From: an uncultured Prevotellaceae bacterium | Lineage (GTDB): Bacteria; Bacteroidota; Bacteroidia; Bacteroidales; Bacteroidaceae | Assembly: GCA_902779745.1 (NCBI GenBank) | Contig: CACZCT010000002.1 | Coordinates: 1-55,606, forward strand | DNA: 55,606 nt | Reading direction: 5' to 3' | In this document: positions 16,530 to 25,354 of the stretch, piece after piece | Layout: each line of letters starts with the position of its first letter | How positions within the stretch are numbered: the first letter of the stretch is position 1 | Made by a program: the position numbers and the translations under genes | Notes under the pieces: generated by a model | What the model saw: the letters and a program-made list of their open reading frames with translations, nothing else | Databases searched by the model: none | Told to the model about the DNA's origin: nothing

Positions 16530-16560
16530 CAAAAATAAAAAAAATCGGGCAAAGCACAAA
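16530..16560 (-). promoter_or_regulatory. Envelope-operon promoter embedded in a terminator
   Basis: TTTG (16560-16557) lies in the loop of the upstream gene's terminator hairpin; after 19 bp, TATTTTTG (16537-16530) starts at the end of its T run. Confidence 0.75.
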
Positions 16561-16570
16561 ACTTTGCCCG
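16537..16570 (-). terminator. Intrinsic terminator after the small exported protein gene
   Basis: CGGGCAAAG (16570-16562) pairs perfectly with CTTTGCCCG (16554-16546), seven-base loop, then a T-rich run to 16537. Confidence 0.9.
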
Positions 16571-16605
16571 AAATTCCTTTCAATCTTTTCTTATTACTAA
16601 CTCTT

Positions 16606-16965
16606 TTATCTCAGACCACGATTTGCCATCGTGAGGTTGAGCAGCGTGACATACTTCTTGTACTGGTCACGGTTCAGGATGTAGTTCATAAAGCCCAGAT
16701 CCTTCTTGATGGCTGCGTTCATGCGAGCCTCACGCTCCTCATTGCCATACTGAGTGGCGAACATCATCTCGGCACAGAATGTCTTGTGGATCTCTGCCAC
16801 AGCCTCTTTCTGGTCGTCAGCAAGAGCGAGTGCCTTGCTCAACTGTTTCATGTTCACGTTCAGGTTGTAAACCTCTGCGTTGTTCACACTGTTTGTGTTC
16901 TCGTTACCTGCGAATGTGAGCGTCATGCTCAACACAGCTACTACAGTTAAAAACAATCTTTTCAT
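16606..16965 (-). CDS. Small exported protein of unknown function
   Basis: 119 residues with signal peptide (cleavage near TFAGN, 20). The mature part is helical and charged, with KALALADDQKEAVAEIHKTF and a terminal LNRDQYKKYVTLLN that recall Spy/CpxP-like periplasmic proteins, though no LTxxQ signature is clear. It has its own promoter, a leader of about 165 nt and its own terminator, so it is a single-gene unit. Long leader plus strong-looking promoter suggest a regulated or abundant product. Confidence 0.75.
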   Translation of the reverse strand: MKRLFLTVVAVLSMTLTFAGNENTNSVNNAEVYNLNVNMKQLSKALALADDQKEAVAEIHKTFCAEMMFATQYGNEEREARMNAAIKKDLGFMNYILNRDQYKKYVTLLNLTMANRGLR

Positions 16966-17133
16966 TTTCGTTACCCTTTCTTTTCTTTACTCAGAGCAGT
17001 TGTGTCAATTCTGCTCTTACCTTAATTAATAATGTTATCCTGTTGCGCAGCCCTTTTGGCTTACGCCGCTTTCCCATTTAACGGGCAAAGCTTTAATTAT
17101 CCTTAGTCGCCCAGATTTCTCTGATTGACGATG
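16966..17133 (-). promoter_or_regulatory. Long structured 5' leader
   Basis: About 165 nt between predicted transcription start and ATG 16965. Minus-strand hairpins visible: GCTTTGCCC with GGGAAAGC (one bulge), GGC-GTAA-GCC with a GNRA-type loop, and GAGCAG with CTGCTC just before the gene. No riboswitch class is recognised. It shares the 10-mer GCTTTGCCCG with the gene's terminator. Confidence 0.5.
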
Positions 17134-17165
17134 CAAAGGTACGGCGAATTTCGATATGTTCCAAA
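17134..17165 (-). promoter_or_regulatory. Promoter of the small exported protein gene
   Basis: TTTG (17165-17162), 20 bp, TACCTTTG (17141-17134): an exact consensus match. Confidence 0.8.
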
Positions 17166-17223
17166 CATTTTAGGGCCCTGTGTGCGAAAACAGTCCCTTT
17201 TCTTGACCTCCGTCAAAAAAACA

Positions 17224-17255
17224 TTTGCCTATTTCAAAATAAATTCGTACCTTCG
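17224..17255 (+). promoter_or_regulatory. Promoter of the slyD-like gene
   Basis: TTTG (17224-17227), 20 bp, TACCTTCG (17248-17255), about 27 nt before the ATG. Confidence 0.75.
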
Positions 17256-17282
17256 CAGCCAAATTATAAAATTAAACAGACT

Positions 17283-17873
17283 ATGAGCAATAATCCTAAT
17301 AAATACATTGCCATAAGCTACCGTCTGTATGTAGACGGAGACAATGGCAGGGAGTTGGTGGAAGAGGCACCAGCCGGGCAGCCTTTCCACTTCATCAGTG
17401 GTTTCGGTTTCGCACTGGATGCCTTTGAACAGAAACTGGCAGACGTGCCTCAGGGCGAGAATTTCGAGTTCTCGCTGACAAAGGAAGAGGCGTATGGCGA
17501 TTATGACCTGAACCATGTAATAGAACTGGACCGTGAGATTTTCAGTATCAACGGTCATTTCGACCATGAGCACATCTACGCGGATGCCATCGTCCCCCTG
17601 CAGAACGAGGACGGGAACCGCTTTTATGGGAAAATCGTGGAAGTTGGCGAGGAGAAGGTCAAGGTAGACCTGAACCACCCATTGGCTGGAGAGACCCTGC
17701 ACTTCAAGGGTAAGGTCCTGGAAAACCGCGAGGCTACCAACGAGGAAATCCAGGGAATGATAAACCGTATGAGCGGCGGATGCAATGGTGGATGCGAGAG
17801 TTGTGGTGGTGGTGGATGCCATCATAACCATGACCATTGCGACGAAGGCTGCGGCTGTGGTCACTGCCATTAA
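17283..17873 (+). CDS. slyD: SlyD-like FKBP peptidyl-prolyl isomerase
   Basis: 196 residues: split FKBP domain with an inserted flap domain, and a C-terminal Cys/His-rich tail from about residue 163 (CNGGCESC, CHHNHDHC, CGCGHCH) expected to bind nickel or other metals. FISGFGFALDAFEQKL and the Gly-rich turns fit the SlyD branch rather than trigger factor. Cytosolic folding helper, in E. coli also linked to hydrogenase nickel delivery. Followed by aroC after 57 nt made almost wholly of octanucleotide repeats. Confidence 0.92.
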   Translation: MSNNPNKYIAISYRLYVDGDNGRELVEEAPAGQPFHFISGFGFALDAFEQKLADVPQGENFEFSLTKEEAYGDYDLNHVIELDREIFSINGHFDHEHIYADAIVPLQNEDGNRFYGKIVEVGEEKVKVDLNHPLAGETLHFKGKVLENREATNEEIQGMINRMSGGCNGGCESCGGGGCHHNHDHCDEGCGCGHCH

Positions 17874-17882
17874 AGTTCGGGC

Positions 17883-17930
17883 GATATTACAGTATCACGG
17901 AATAACGATATTACGGTATTACGACACAAT
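17883..17930. repeat. Six tandem octanucleotides abutting the aroC start
   Basis: GATATTAC, AGTATCAC, GGAATAAC, GATATTAC, GGTATTAC, GACACAAT; the ATG of aroC follows directly. The same kind of tract, with the unit GGAATAAC in common, precedes pdxA (51258-51297). Confidence 0.8.
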
Positions 17931-19007
17931 ATGAGGAATACTTTCGGCAACATATTCACGCTGACAACTTTCGGGGAGAGCCATGGTGAGGCGATTGGCG
18001 GTGTCGTGGATGGCATGCCTGCCGGCATCGAGATTGACGTGGATTTCATTCAAAATGAACTGAATCGTCGCCGCCCGGGACAGAGCTGTATCACGACGAG
18101 CAGACAGGAAGGGGATGTCGTGGAACTACTCAGTGGCGTGTTTGAGGGGCACAGCACGGGATGCCCCATCGGTTTCATCGTGCGTAATACCAACCAGCAC
18201 TCCCAGGACTATGAGAATATGCGCCAACTGTTCCGCCCTTCCCATGCAGACTATACCTATTATAATAAATACGGAAACCGTGACCACAGGGGAGGCGGCA
18301 GGTCTTCTGCACGTATCACCATCAGTCGCGTAGTGGCTGGAGCCCTCGCCAAACTGGCTTTGCGTCAATTAGGTATACAGATAAATGCTTATACCTCACA
18401 GGTGGGGCATATCTGTCTGGACCGCGACTACAGGAAATACGACCTCTCCCTGACGGAAACAAATATCGTACGCTGTCCTGACCCGATAAAGGCTGCCGAG
18501 ATGGTACAGCTGATAACACAGGTAAGGTCAGAGGGAGACACCATCGGCGGTGTCATCACCTGTGTGGTGAAAGGCTGTCCCGCAGGACTGGGAGACCCGG
18601 AGTTCGGAAAACTGCATGCTGCCTTAGGCTCCGCCATGCTCAGTATCAATGCTGTGAAAGGATTTGAATACGGAGAAGGCTTTCACGGCGTGACGGCTCG
18701 CGGCTCTGAGCAGAACGATGTCTTTGTGAGCCACAACGGACAGGTCTCAACACTCACCAACCATAGCGGAGGTATACAAGGGGGCATCAGTAACGGACAG
18801 GACATCTATTTCCGGGTGGCTTTCAAGCCAGTGGCTACCCTGCTCCAGGAACAGGACACCGTTGACATCCATGGCAATGCTACCAAACTGACGGCAAAAG
18901 GACGTCATGACCCTTGTGTACTGCCTCGTGCCGTACCTGTAGTGGAGTCCATGGCAGCAATGACCATCTTGGATTTTTATCTATTGAATAAAACGACAAA
19001 ATTGTAA
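17931..19007 (+). CDS. aroC: Chorismate synthase
   Basis: 358 residues, full length. Makes chorismate from EPSP using reduced FMN, the last shared step of aromatic biosynthesis. Family signatures present: [18 protein letters not shown] (about 14-31), [18 protein letters not shown] (about 122-139) and [17 protein letters not shown] near the C-terminus. Reads from the slyD side and is followed by a separate small-RNA-like unit. Confidence 0.98.
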   Translation: MRNTFGNIFTLTTFGESHGEAIGGVVDGMPAGIEIDVDFIQNELNRRRPGQSCITTSRQEGDVVELLSGVFEGHSTGCPIGFIVRNTNQHSQDYENMRQLFRPSHADYTYYNKYGNRDHRGGGRSSARITISRVVAGALAKLALRQLGIQINAYTSQVGHICLDRDYRKYDLSLTETNIVRCPDPIKAAEMVQLITQVRSEGDTIGGVITCVVKGCPAGLGDPEFGKLHAALGSAMLSINAVKGFEYGEGFHGVTARGSEQNDVFVSHNGQVSTLTNHSGGIQGGISNGQDIYFRVAFKPVATLLQEQDTVDIHGNATKLTAKGRHDPCVLPRAVPVVESMAAMTILDFYLLNKTTKL

Positions 19008-19045
19008 GGGTTTCGCATCAAAATTCAAAAAAAATCGAAAAAACC

Positions 19046-19076
19046 TTTGTCGTTCAAAATATTTGTACTATCTTTG
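19046..19076 (+). promoter_or_regulatory. Promoter without a following ORF (small-RNA candidate)
   Basis: TTTG (19046-19049), 19 bp, TATCTTTG (19069-19076). Start predicted near 19081; the next gene on this strand is beyond a terminator. Confidence 0.75.
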
Positions 19077-19081
19077 CAATT

Positions 19082-19181
19082 GCTATTTGAGGGTTTGTGA
19101 AAATCCCGATATGCTTTAGTTAAGTCTAGTTTAGTTTTTGTGTTGGTTGAGAGCGGTCAATTGACCGCTCTCAAATTTTTT
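19082..19181 (+). ncRNA. Candidate small RNA between aroC and pyrD
   Basis: About 100 nt bounded by a consensus promoter and a 14-bp perfect terminator hairpin. A 5' hairpin GGGTTTGTGAAAATCCC (19091-19107) folds with one bulged U and a GUGA tetraloop; the middle (19108-19146) is U-rich and looks single-stranded. The only reading frame of note is an 8-codon GTG ORF, which I do not believe. It could be a trans-acting regulator; targets unknown. I do not recognise a family. Confidence 0.6.
19147..19181. terminator. Bidirectional terminator, small RNA and pyrD
   Basis: Perfect palindrome 19147-19174 (arms of TTGAGAGCGGTCAA), followed by six T on the plus strand; it also lies right after the pyrD stop on the minus strand. 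Confidence 0.85.
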
Positions 19182-20088
19182 ACTCCAAACACCCGATAAC
19201 CTCCATAATCGAATGGCATCCATGACTGTCAAGCCAATCGTTAATGCCGTCACGCACCTTGATCGTCACGGCAGGGTCGATGAAGTTGGCAGTACCTATC
19301 TCTATCGCCGTAGCTCCAGCCATGAAGAACTCGATGGCATCCTTCGCATTCATGATACCTCCCAAGCCCACAACAGGAATCTTTACGACTTTAGCAACCT
19401 GCCATACCATGCGCAAGGCAACGGGTTTGACGGCAGGACCACTCAATCCGCCCGTATTGATACTCAATAGCGTACGCCGTTTCTCGATATCTATCGCCAT
19501 TCCCATCAGTGTATTGATGAGAGATACACTATCGGCACCCTGCGCCTCACAGGCACGAGCTATCTCAGCGATATTTGTTACATTGGGTGAGAGCTTGACT
19601 ATCAACGTTTTATGATAACGCTCACGGACTGCCCTCACCACACTCTCCGCCCCTGCACAAGTCACCCCGAATGCCATACCCCCGTCTTTCACATTGGGAC
19701 AGGAGATATTAAGCTCTATTGCAGGAATCTTTTCCAACGCATCAATACGGGCAGCACACTCGGCATAGTCTTCAGGAGAGGAACCACTGACATTGACAAT
19801 CATATTCGTATCGATATCCTTGATCTGCGGATAGATATGCTCACAGAAATAATCAACACCCTTGTTCTGGAGCCCCACACAGTTGAGCATTCCCTGAGGA
19901 GTCTCTGCCATGCGGGGATAGTCATTACCTTCACGGGGCTTCAGGGTCGTTCCCTTCACGATAATACCACCCAAACCATCCAAGGGAATGAAGTCTGCAA
20001 ACTCCAAACCATACCCGAAAGTTCCCGATGCCGTCATCACTGGATTCTTCAGGGACAGACGACCTATCTTGACACTTAAATCTGCCAT
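19180..20088 (-). CDS. pyrD: Dihydroorotate dehydrogenase B, catalytic subunit
   Basis: 302 residues; oxidises dihydroorotate to orotate in pyrimidine synthesis. Type 1B is indicated by the adjacent PyrK gene and by the FMN-barrel motifs [13 protein letters not shown] (15-27), [13 protein letters not shown] with the expected active-site Cys, and VVGLGGI near residue 237. Overlaps pyrK by 13 nt, so the two subunits are translationally coupled. Shares its terminator with the convergent small-RNA candidate. Confidence 0.97.
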   Translation of the reverse strand: MADLSVKIGRLSLKNPVMTASGTFGYGLEFADFIPLDGLGGIIVKGTTLKPREGNDYPRMAETPQGMLNCVGLQNKGVDYFCEHIYPQIKDIDTNMIVNVSGSSPEDYAECAARIDALEKIPAIELNISCPNVKDGGMAFGVTCAGAESVVRAVRERYHKTLIVKLSPNVTNIAEIARACEAQGADSVSLINTLMGMAIDIEKRRTLLSINTGGLSGPAVKPVALRMVWQVAKVVKIPVVGLGGIMNAKDAIEFFMAGATAIEIGTANFIDPAVTIKVRDGINDWLDSHGCHSIMEVIGCLE

Positions 20089-20852
20089 AACAATTGTTTT
20101 ACGTTAAACACTGGTCCCTCCTTACATACACAGAGGTTGCCCTTCGTGGTTTTCTCCACACAACACAGACAAGCTCCCAAGCCACAGGCCATCATATTCT
20201 CTAACGATGCCTCACACTCGACATCTGCCTGACGGGCATAGCGAGCCACTGCTACCATCATCGGCTTGGGTCCACAAGTGGCAATACGGTCGAAACGCTC
20301 TTTCTGTAAAACGGAATGATTGGTCACAAAGCCTTTCTCACCCTCCGAGCCGTCTTCTGTCGTGATGAAGACACGCCCATACTGGCGAAACAAGTCGATT
20401 TCCAACAAATCTGCTTTGGTACGCGCTCCCAACAGGAAAGAAGGCTCAATACCAGTCTTTTTCATCTCGGCACCCATATACAACAAAGGGGCAACACCCA
20501 CGCCTCCGCCTACCAGCAGGATGCGTTCTGAAGAATCCTTGGGCATCGTAAAACCATTGCCCAACGGCAATACACAGTTAACGATGTCACCTGCCACTAA
20601 TTCACCCAGTCGACGGGTACCATTACCAATCATAGCCACCATTAGCCACAACTCGTTGTTCTCCTTATCTACATAGTTAATGGAGATAGGGCGACGCAGG
20701 AAAGTTGTCTCAGAGCCATCCACACGCACCTCGACAAACTGTCCTGGCGACATGTCTGGAAGGGGAGTATCAGCAGTCAAACGAAGAAGCACATGCTTCG
20801 GACTGATGCGTTCCGTCTGCTTGATAGTCAAATCAAGAATATATTTTTTCAT
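20076..20852 (-). CDS. pyrK: Dihydroorotate dehydrogenase B, electron-transfer subunit
   Basis: 258 residues from ATG 20852 (MKKYILDL); the longer reading to 20924 would run through the promoter. Carries electrons from the FMN subunit to NAD+ through FAD and a 2Fe-2S cluster. Visible: FAD motif RRPISI, NAD site [16 protein letters not shown], and four cluster cysteines in CGLGACLCC and the following LCVC. First gene of pyrKD; promoter overlaps the terminator of the gene upstream. Confidence 0.95.
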   Translation of the reverse strand: MKKYILDLTIKQTERISPKHVLLRLTADTPLPDMSPGQFVEVRVDGSETTFLRRPISINYVDKENNELWLMVAMIGNGTRRLGELVAGDIVNCVLPLGNGFTMPKDSSERILLVGGGVGVAPLLYMGAEMKKTGIEPSFLLGARTKADLLEIDLFRQYGRVFITTEDGSEGEKGFVTNHSVLQKERFDRIATCGPKPMMVAVARYARQADVECEASLENMMACGLGACLCCVEKTTKGNLCVCKEGPVFNVKQLLWQI

Positions 20853-20878
20853 TACCTTATTAATATATAATTTGCCTG

Positions 20879-20909
20879 CGAAATTACGAAAAAAAAACGA
20901 GAACACAAA
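20879..20909 (-). promoter_or_regulatory. pyrK promoter embedded in a terminator
   Basis: TTTG (20909-20906) at the loop of the preceding terminator hairpin, 19 bp, then TAATTTCG (20886-20879) just after its T9 run. Confidence 0.7.
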
Positions 20910-20922
20910 CAAATGTGTTCTC
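20889..20922 (-). terminator. Terminator of the XRE regulator gene
   Basis: GAGAACACA (20922-20914) pairs perfectly with TGTGTTCTC (20907-20899), six-base loop, then T9 (20897-20889). It begins inside the stop codon of the regulator gene. Confidence 0.9.
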
Positions 20923-21379
20923 ATTTAGACTTTGCCGGAACAAAAGTCTCGTAGGTTTGATCATCATAATATACTCTGATCTCCGTTACTTTACGAGGTT
21001 CTTTGTCAACTATTTTCAAAACTTTAGATACATTTTCCAATGGTGTGCTACGTACACTCTGTGAAAAAGGAATTCCAGAAGGAGCCCTGACAGGTTGTTC
21101 GAAGTCAATCATCTGTTCAACAGTCGACTGCTGGGAAGTTTCTGAAAATGATACATCACCATTAGAGGGGGTTACATACATGTTTCCAATCCCCATCAGG
21201 AGCCAATCAGTACTAATAGAGGGAAGTTTATTTTTGATCGCCTCAACGATGTTCAGGGTAGGGCGAGTCCTTCCATTGAAGATACTACTCAGGGTTGCAG
21301 GAGACAAACCTATAAAATCTGCAAACACTTGTTGACTCATGTGTTGCTCTTCCATGATGTGCTTAATTCTGTCTTTCAT
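20921..21379 (-). CDS. XRE-family helix-turn-helix regulator
   Basis: 152 residues. The HTH occupies about 12-45 (SQQVFADFIGLSPATLSSIFNGRTRPTLNIVEAI), followed by a linker and a C-terminal region without a recognised domain (EPRKVTEIRVYYDDQTYETFVPAK). The type is a standalone cytosolic DNA-binding protein seen often in Bacteroidales. Target unknown; the next gene downstream, pyrK, has its own promoter. Flanked upstream by a 0.7 kb gene-free AT-rich stretch. Confidence 0.9.
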   Translation of the reverse strand: MKDRIKHIMEEQHMSQQVFADFIGLSPATLSSIFNGRTRPTLNIVEAIKNKLPSISTDWLLMGIGNMYVTPSNGDVSFSETSQQSTVEQMIDFEQPVRAPSGIPFSQSVRSTPLENVSKVLKIVDKEPRKVTEIRVYYDDQTYETFVPAKSK

Positions 21380-21431
21380 TTACTCATCAAGTCGTTTAAG
21401 GGGCAAAAATACCCGTTCTTTATTCACTTTA

Positions 21432-21462
21432 CAAAGGTAAAGCTTTTTTTTTAAACGTGCAA
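21432..21462 (-). promoter_or_regulatory. Promoter of the XRE regulator gene
   Basis: TTG (21462-21460), 20 bp, TACCTTTG (21439-21432), about 50 nt before the ATG. Confidence 0.75.
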
Positions 21463-22125
21463 CAATTGTAACAAGAATTTTAATCCTAAATATGTGGCTT
21501 TTGATTTTACAATTTACAACGCCAATTCTTTGGATTTACAAAATAAATATAAAATTGTAAACCACAAAATCAACATCTGTATACAATATACGCAAAACTA
21601 TCAAACTAAAATAGCTAACTATTTGGTTATAAATCTATTAATAATTCTAAATAAGGAAATTTATGCGACACCATACAGCTCTTAGCTCCTAAAACGATTC
21701 GATTTTGAACGTTTTACGTAAATAGATTCACTTAAATATCACGTTTTTAAGTATTTACGTATATGAATAGGTGATAAATATATATTAAATTCCCAATTAT
21801 TGTGTGGTTATTTTGGTTTGTGTATTTGAATTTTACTATTTAAAACAAACAACAAATGTAAATAATGGAACATGTCTTCTTCTAAAGTAGTTGGAGGGTA
21901 TTTACCAATTTACAAACAGAAATCAACAAAACAAAACTATAACTAATGTTAATCCTAAATCCGTCTCTCCAAAAATGATGAAATTTGCAAAATTTTGAAG
22001 AATTCCGAACAATCGACCAAGAAGTTCAAAATAAGTGAATTCTAGAGGGGGAAAAAAGACAAAAAACGCTTTCTGTATCGGTGTTTGAGCCCCATTTTTT
22101 ATGTTCTGGATATAGCATGAAATAG
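21463..22125. other. AT-rich stretch without a supported gene
   Basis: About 660 nt, clearly more AT-rich than the neighbours. ORFs here (for example 21494-21685) have low-complexity translations and no promoter. A 24-codon ORF beginning MSSSKVVGGYLPIY at about 21872 reads slightly better but has no support. No clustered DnaA boxes, RNA gene or IS end seen. Confidence 0.6.
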
Positions 22126-22154
22126 AAAAAAACGGCTCCAAAAAGACCGTTTTT
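22126..22154 (-). terminator. Terminator of holA
   Basis: AAAAACGG pairs with CCGTTTTT on the minus strand around an 11-12 nt loop, ending in a T7 run; overlaps the holA stop codon. Confidence 0.75.
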
Positions 22155-23178
22155 AATGCAAAATGAAGAAGATTAGCTCTTTCATTAACTCCCCTGGAGG
22201 GGTATTTGGGTTGTCCAAACCCTTACTTTTGGCATCAATTTCTCTTATCTTGCCAATAATCTGCATCACCTTCATTCCAGAATAGTTTCTAAGTCCAATC
22301 ATATAGTCCTTAGCAAGCCATCCTTTGCCCAGATCCAACCACTGCGCTACCCCATCCTGGCTGTTTTTCTGAGGACAATAATAGGCAATCATCAGATTCT
22401 GGAAGTAATTAAAGAGCAACGGGAGAAAAGAATAGATACTTCCAGCTTTTGGATTTTCGTCAAAATATTTCACAATCTGATTGGCTTTGAAGATATTCCT
22501 GTTTACAATCGCATCCCTAAGCTCGTATCCATTGAAATCCTTGCTCACTCCTATCTGATCTTCCACAACTTGAGGAGTCACTCTCCTATCCTCTTCTGGA
22601 AGCGACAGCAATACCTTGTCTAACTCACCAACCAGACGACTTAAGTCTGAACCTATGGAATCTGCTATCAGTTGAGTGGACTTAGGGTCTATACTGACGT
22701 TTTTTGCCTGCAAATAGCCTTCTATGAAGGCTGGAAGGTCACGATCACGCAGTTTTTTGCTCTCAAAAAGAATGCCAACCTGCTGGATGGCCTTCACATA
22801 TTCCCTTTTCCGACCATCTATCGTACCATTTTTATGGCACATGACGAGGATAGTAGAGGGCATAGGAGCTTTGAAATACTTTTCCAGTGGCTCTGTATTT
22901 CTCACATTTTGGGCTTCCTTGACGATCAGCACCTGGTATTCCGACATCATCGGATAGCGTTTGGCAGCATCTACAATCTGTGATGCCGTTACATCTGAGC
23001 CGAATAGGACGGTCTGGTTGAAGTCACGCTCCTCAGGCTGTAATACGTTCTCCGCTATCCAATTAGAAATCTTATCGATATAATACGACTCATCTCCCAT
23101 CAGATAATAGACAGGAAAGAATTTGTGCGTCTGTAGATCGTGCATGATACCGTCGTATGTCACCGTAGTCTGAGCCAT
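22153..23178 (-). CDS. holA: DNA polymerase III delta subunit
   Basis: 341 residues, typical length. Clamp-loader subunit that opens the beta clamp. N-terminal PVYYLMGDESYYIDKI (about 19-34) is the usual delta start; the middle has LSRLVGELDKVLLSL and the C-terminus the collar-domain helices. The transcript should be leaderless: the -7 box ends 4 nt before ATG. Single-gene unit with its own terminator. Confidence 0.95.
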   Translation of the reverse strand: MAQTTVTYDGIMHDLQTHKFFPVYYLMGDESYYIDKISNWIAENVLQPEERDFNQTVLFGSDVTASQIVDAAKRYPMMSEYQVLIVKEAQNVRNTEPLEKYFKAPMPSTILVMCHKNGTIDGRKREYVKAIQQVGILFESKKLRDRDLPAFIEGYLQAKNVSIDPKSTQLIADSIGSDLSRLVGELDKVLLSLPEEDRRVTPQVVEDQIGVSKDFNGYELRDAIVNRNIFKANQIVKYFDENPKAGSIYSFLPLLFNYFQNLMIAYYCPQKNSQDGVAQWLDLGKGWLAKDYMIGLRNYSGMKVMQIIGKIREIDAKSKGLDNPNTPPGELMKELIFFILH

Positions 23179-23182
23179 GCTG

Positions 23183-23214
23183 CAAAATTACAAATATGCG
23201 GGCAAAAAGCCAAA
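23183..23214 (-). promoter_or_regulatory. Promoter of holA, abutting the start codon
   Basis: TTTG (23214-23211), 20 bp, TAATTTTG (23190-23183), then CAGC and ATG. Confidence 0.8.
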
Positions 23215-23217
23215 TGA

Positions 23218-25242
23218 TTATGATATTTTATTATGATTAGGCAGCGAAAGGATAAAACGCGTACCTTCTGTATACGCATCATCCAACCGCAAGTCACCTC
23301 CTAGAATACGGGCTATACGGTGTGCCATAGGCAATCCGAGTCCCAATCCCCGTTTAAAGGAGTCTACCTTATAGAATTTCTCAAACACACGTTCGCGTTG
23401 ATCTTTGGGAATACCAATTCCCGTATCCGTCACGCTGATATTCAGCATCGACAAATCCTCAGATAGTTGCGCCCTCAGTTTGACACTCCCCTTCTCCGTG
23501 AATTTCATGCCATTGTTCACCAACTGACGCAATATACGCTGTAGGGCATCCACATTACTGATAATGGTCTGCGAATCGTCAACCAATGACTCATAGAGAA
23601 GTTCCAATCGTCCGTTGTTGACCTGTTCTGCCCTATGAATAATATCCTGACAGAAGCCGTTGACATGGATAGCATCCTTCTTCTCATAATGATTCTGTCC
23701 CTCATTCTCAGAGAACTCCAAAAGTTCATTGACAAAATTCGTAATCTCCCGTGTGTTAGTCTCAATACTATCTACGATATTCGCACGTTCCTCCGTACTC
23801 AATTTGAAACTGGGGTTACCAATCACTTGCGCAAAACCAGTAATGACATTCAGTGGCGTACGAATCTCATGACTGATATGCTGAACAAAGGCGGTCTTCA
23901 TACGATCACTCTCATGGGCATGGTCTAGTGCCAAAGCCAGTTCGTTGTTCTTCTGACGCAAACGATTCATGAAATAAAGTCCCAGAATGCCTATCAGCAC
24001 CAAGGCCACAATAATGATAGCCAGTACGATATACACATAACGGGTATGCTCTTCACGTTGTTCTTTCTCCAACTCATCGACTTTAAAGAGTGTGTTAAAC
24101 TCATTCAATTGGTTCTTCACACTGTTGACATTCAAAGAGTCTGCCAATGCATATACCTGTTTATACAGATAGGAAGCTTCCTCATACCGATGCGACTGGA
24201 ACAATATCTCTGCGCGTTGCTTCTTCAACATCAACACACCTGAAGGATCTTCCTGAATAGTATAACGCCCTATAATCTGGTTATTGAAATTCAATGCCTT
24301 CTCATAGTCGCCTTTCTTCATATACAACTGTCCCATATTGTAATATACCGTCAACTGGGAGTTGTCCTTTATATCCTTGGTCGCCTCATAAGCCTTCATC
24401 AACAGTACCTCTGCCTCATCAAGTTTACCTAGCCCCATCAGTGCTGTGGCACGTGAGTTAAAATAATAAGTATAATAGGTAGAATTAGCTCCTTTTTCGC
24501 CCTCCAGTCCCAGTTCCTTCTTATGTGAGTCCAGATAGGCTCTCCATTGGTCTGTGATTTCCAGCATCCGTTTATAGTTCTTCACTTCTGACAAGACGGA
24601 ACAGTAATACGGATAGACATCCAGCAGTGTGGAAGAGCCTTTTTCCACCTGATTCAGGGCTTTGATACAACGCTCGTAGGCCGCTATCGCCTCCTCATGG
24701 AGTCCGATGTCCATATAGGCATTTCCCATTCCATACGAAGCAAGTCCGACACCATAGTTATTCTCCCGTTTTTGGGCATCCTCATACATCCGTTTCACCT
24801 CTCGCAAAGCAGTATTGCTATGCCCTGTAAAAATATGGTGATTGACAATCAGTACCCAGATGTCATAATAGTACTTCCAGTCTTTCTGTTTGAGCAAGAA
24901 TTCCTGTTGTTTGGAAAACTCCGACATAAGCGAGTCTTTCATGTCGGCATTGTAATAGTAATACAACAAGGCAACCCGCGCTGTCCCTTGCATCTTCACA
25001 TCTCCCTGACGCTCAGCCTCTTCCAGCAGTTGTGAGATGCTGTTGCGTTCTTGCTTGACATCCCCTGCATAATAGCTGATATTGTATATCTTGTAATACG
25101 CTTCCAACAAGTCTTTCCCTTCCTGTTTGGGGATCTCATGGCGGATAGAGTCGATCTGTTGTTGATAGGACTGTGCCTTGCTTTTCATGGGGAACAGGAA
25201 TAGGAATAGATATAGGATGGCCAAAAGATGATTCTTAATCAT
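23218..25242 (-). CDS. TPR-containing sensor histidine kinase
   Basis: 674 residues from ATG 25242 (MIKNHLLAIL), a start that gives a proper signal peptide ending SKAQ and lies 20 nt after the promoter. Order: signal peptide, TPR repeats in the periplasm (about 40-390), one membrane segment (about 408-431), coiled coil, HisKA with HEIRTPLNVITGFAQ, then HATPase with N box LVNNGMKF, G1 DTGIGIPKDQRERVFEKF and G2 RGLGLGLPMAHRIA. No receiver or regulator gene adjoins it, so its partner is elsewhere. Signal unknown; the TPR part probably senses a protein. Confidence 0.9.
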   Translation of the reverse strand: MIKNHLLAILYLFLFLFPMKSKAQSYQQQIDSIRHEIPKQEGKDLLEAYYKIYNISYYAGDVKQERNSISQLLEEAERQGDVKMQGTARVALLYYYYNADMKDSLMSEFSKQQEFLLKQKDWKYYYDIWVLIVNHHIFTGHSNTALREVKRMYEDAQKRENNYGVGLASYGMGNAYMDIGLHEEAIAAYERCIKALNQVEKGSSTLLDVYPYYCSVLSEVKNYKRMLEITDQWRAYLDSHKKELGLEGEKGANSTYYTYYFNSRATALMGLGKLDEAEVLLMKAYEATKDIKDNSQLTVYYNMGQLYMKKGDYEKALNFNNQIIGRYTIQEDPSGVLMLKKQRAEILFQSHRYEEASYLYKQVYALADSLNVNSVKNQLNEFNTLFKVDELEKEQREEHTRYVYIVLAIIIVALVLIGILGLYFMNRLRQKNNELALALDHAHESDRMKTAFVQHISHEIRTPLNVITGFAQVIGNPSFKLSTEERANIVDSIETNTREITNFVNELLEFSENEGQNHYEKKDAIHVNGFCQDIIHRAEQVNNGRLELLYESLVDDSQTIISNVDALQRILRQLVNNGMKFTEKGSVKLRAQLSEDLSMLNISVTDTGIGIPKDQRERVFEKFYKVDSFKRGLGLGLPMAHRIARILGGDLRLDDAYTEGTRFILSLPNHNKIS

Positions 25243-25262
25243 AGTTTCTAGGTTTTCGGACG

Positions 25263-25294
25263 CAAAGATACGAAAAATCGAGAGAAATGCCAAA
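25263..25294 (-). promoter_or_regulatory. Promoter of the TPR histidine kinase
   Basis: TTTG (25294-25291), 20 bp, TATCTTTG (25270-25263). It excludes the upstream start at 25293. Confidence 0.8.
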
Positions 25295-25354
25295 TGTATT
25301 TGAGCATTTCCGAGTGCAAAGTATCTTCGACGAAGTCAAAGATACGAAATAATT

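Noticed and set aside
19098-19124. 8-codon GTG ORF in the small-RNA candidate
   Set aside because: Too short, start codon falls in a hairpin loop, and no residues suggest a leader peptide.
21494-21685. 63-residue ORF in the AT-rich gap
   Set aside because: Low-complexity Asn/Ile/Lys text, no promoter box and no family; long ORFs arise easily in such composition.
21380-22152. Possible replication origin
   Set aside because: AT-rich and gene-free, but no cluster of DnaA boxes was found and neighbours are not typical origin genes.
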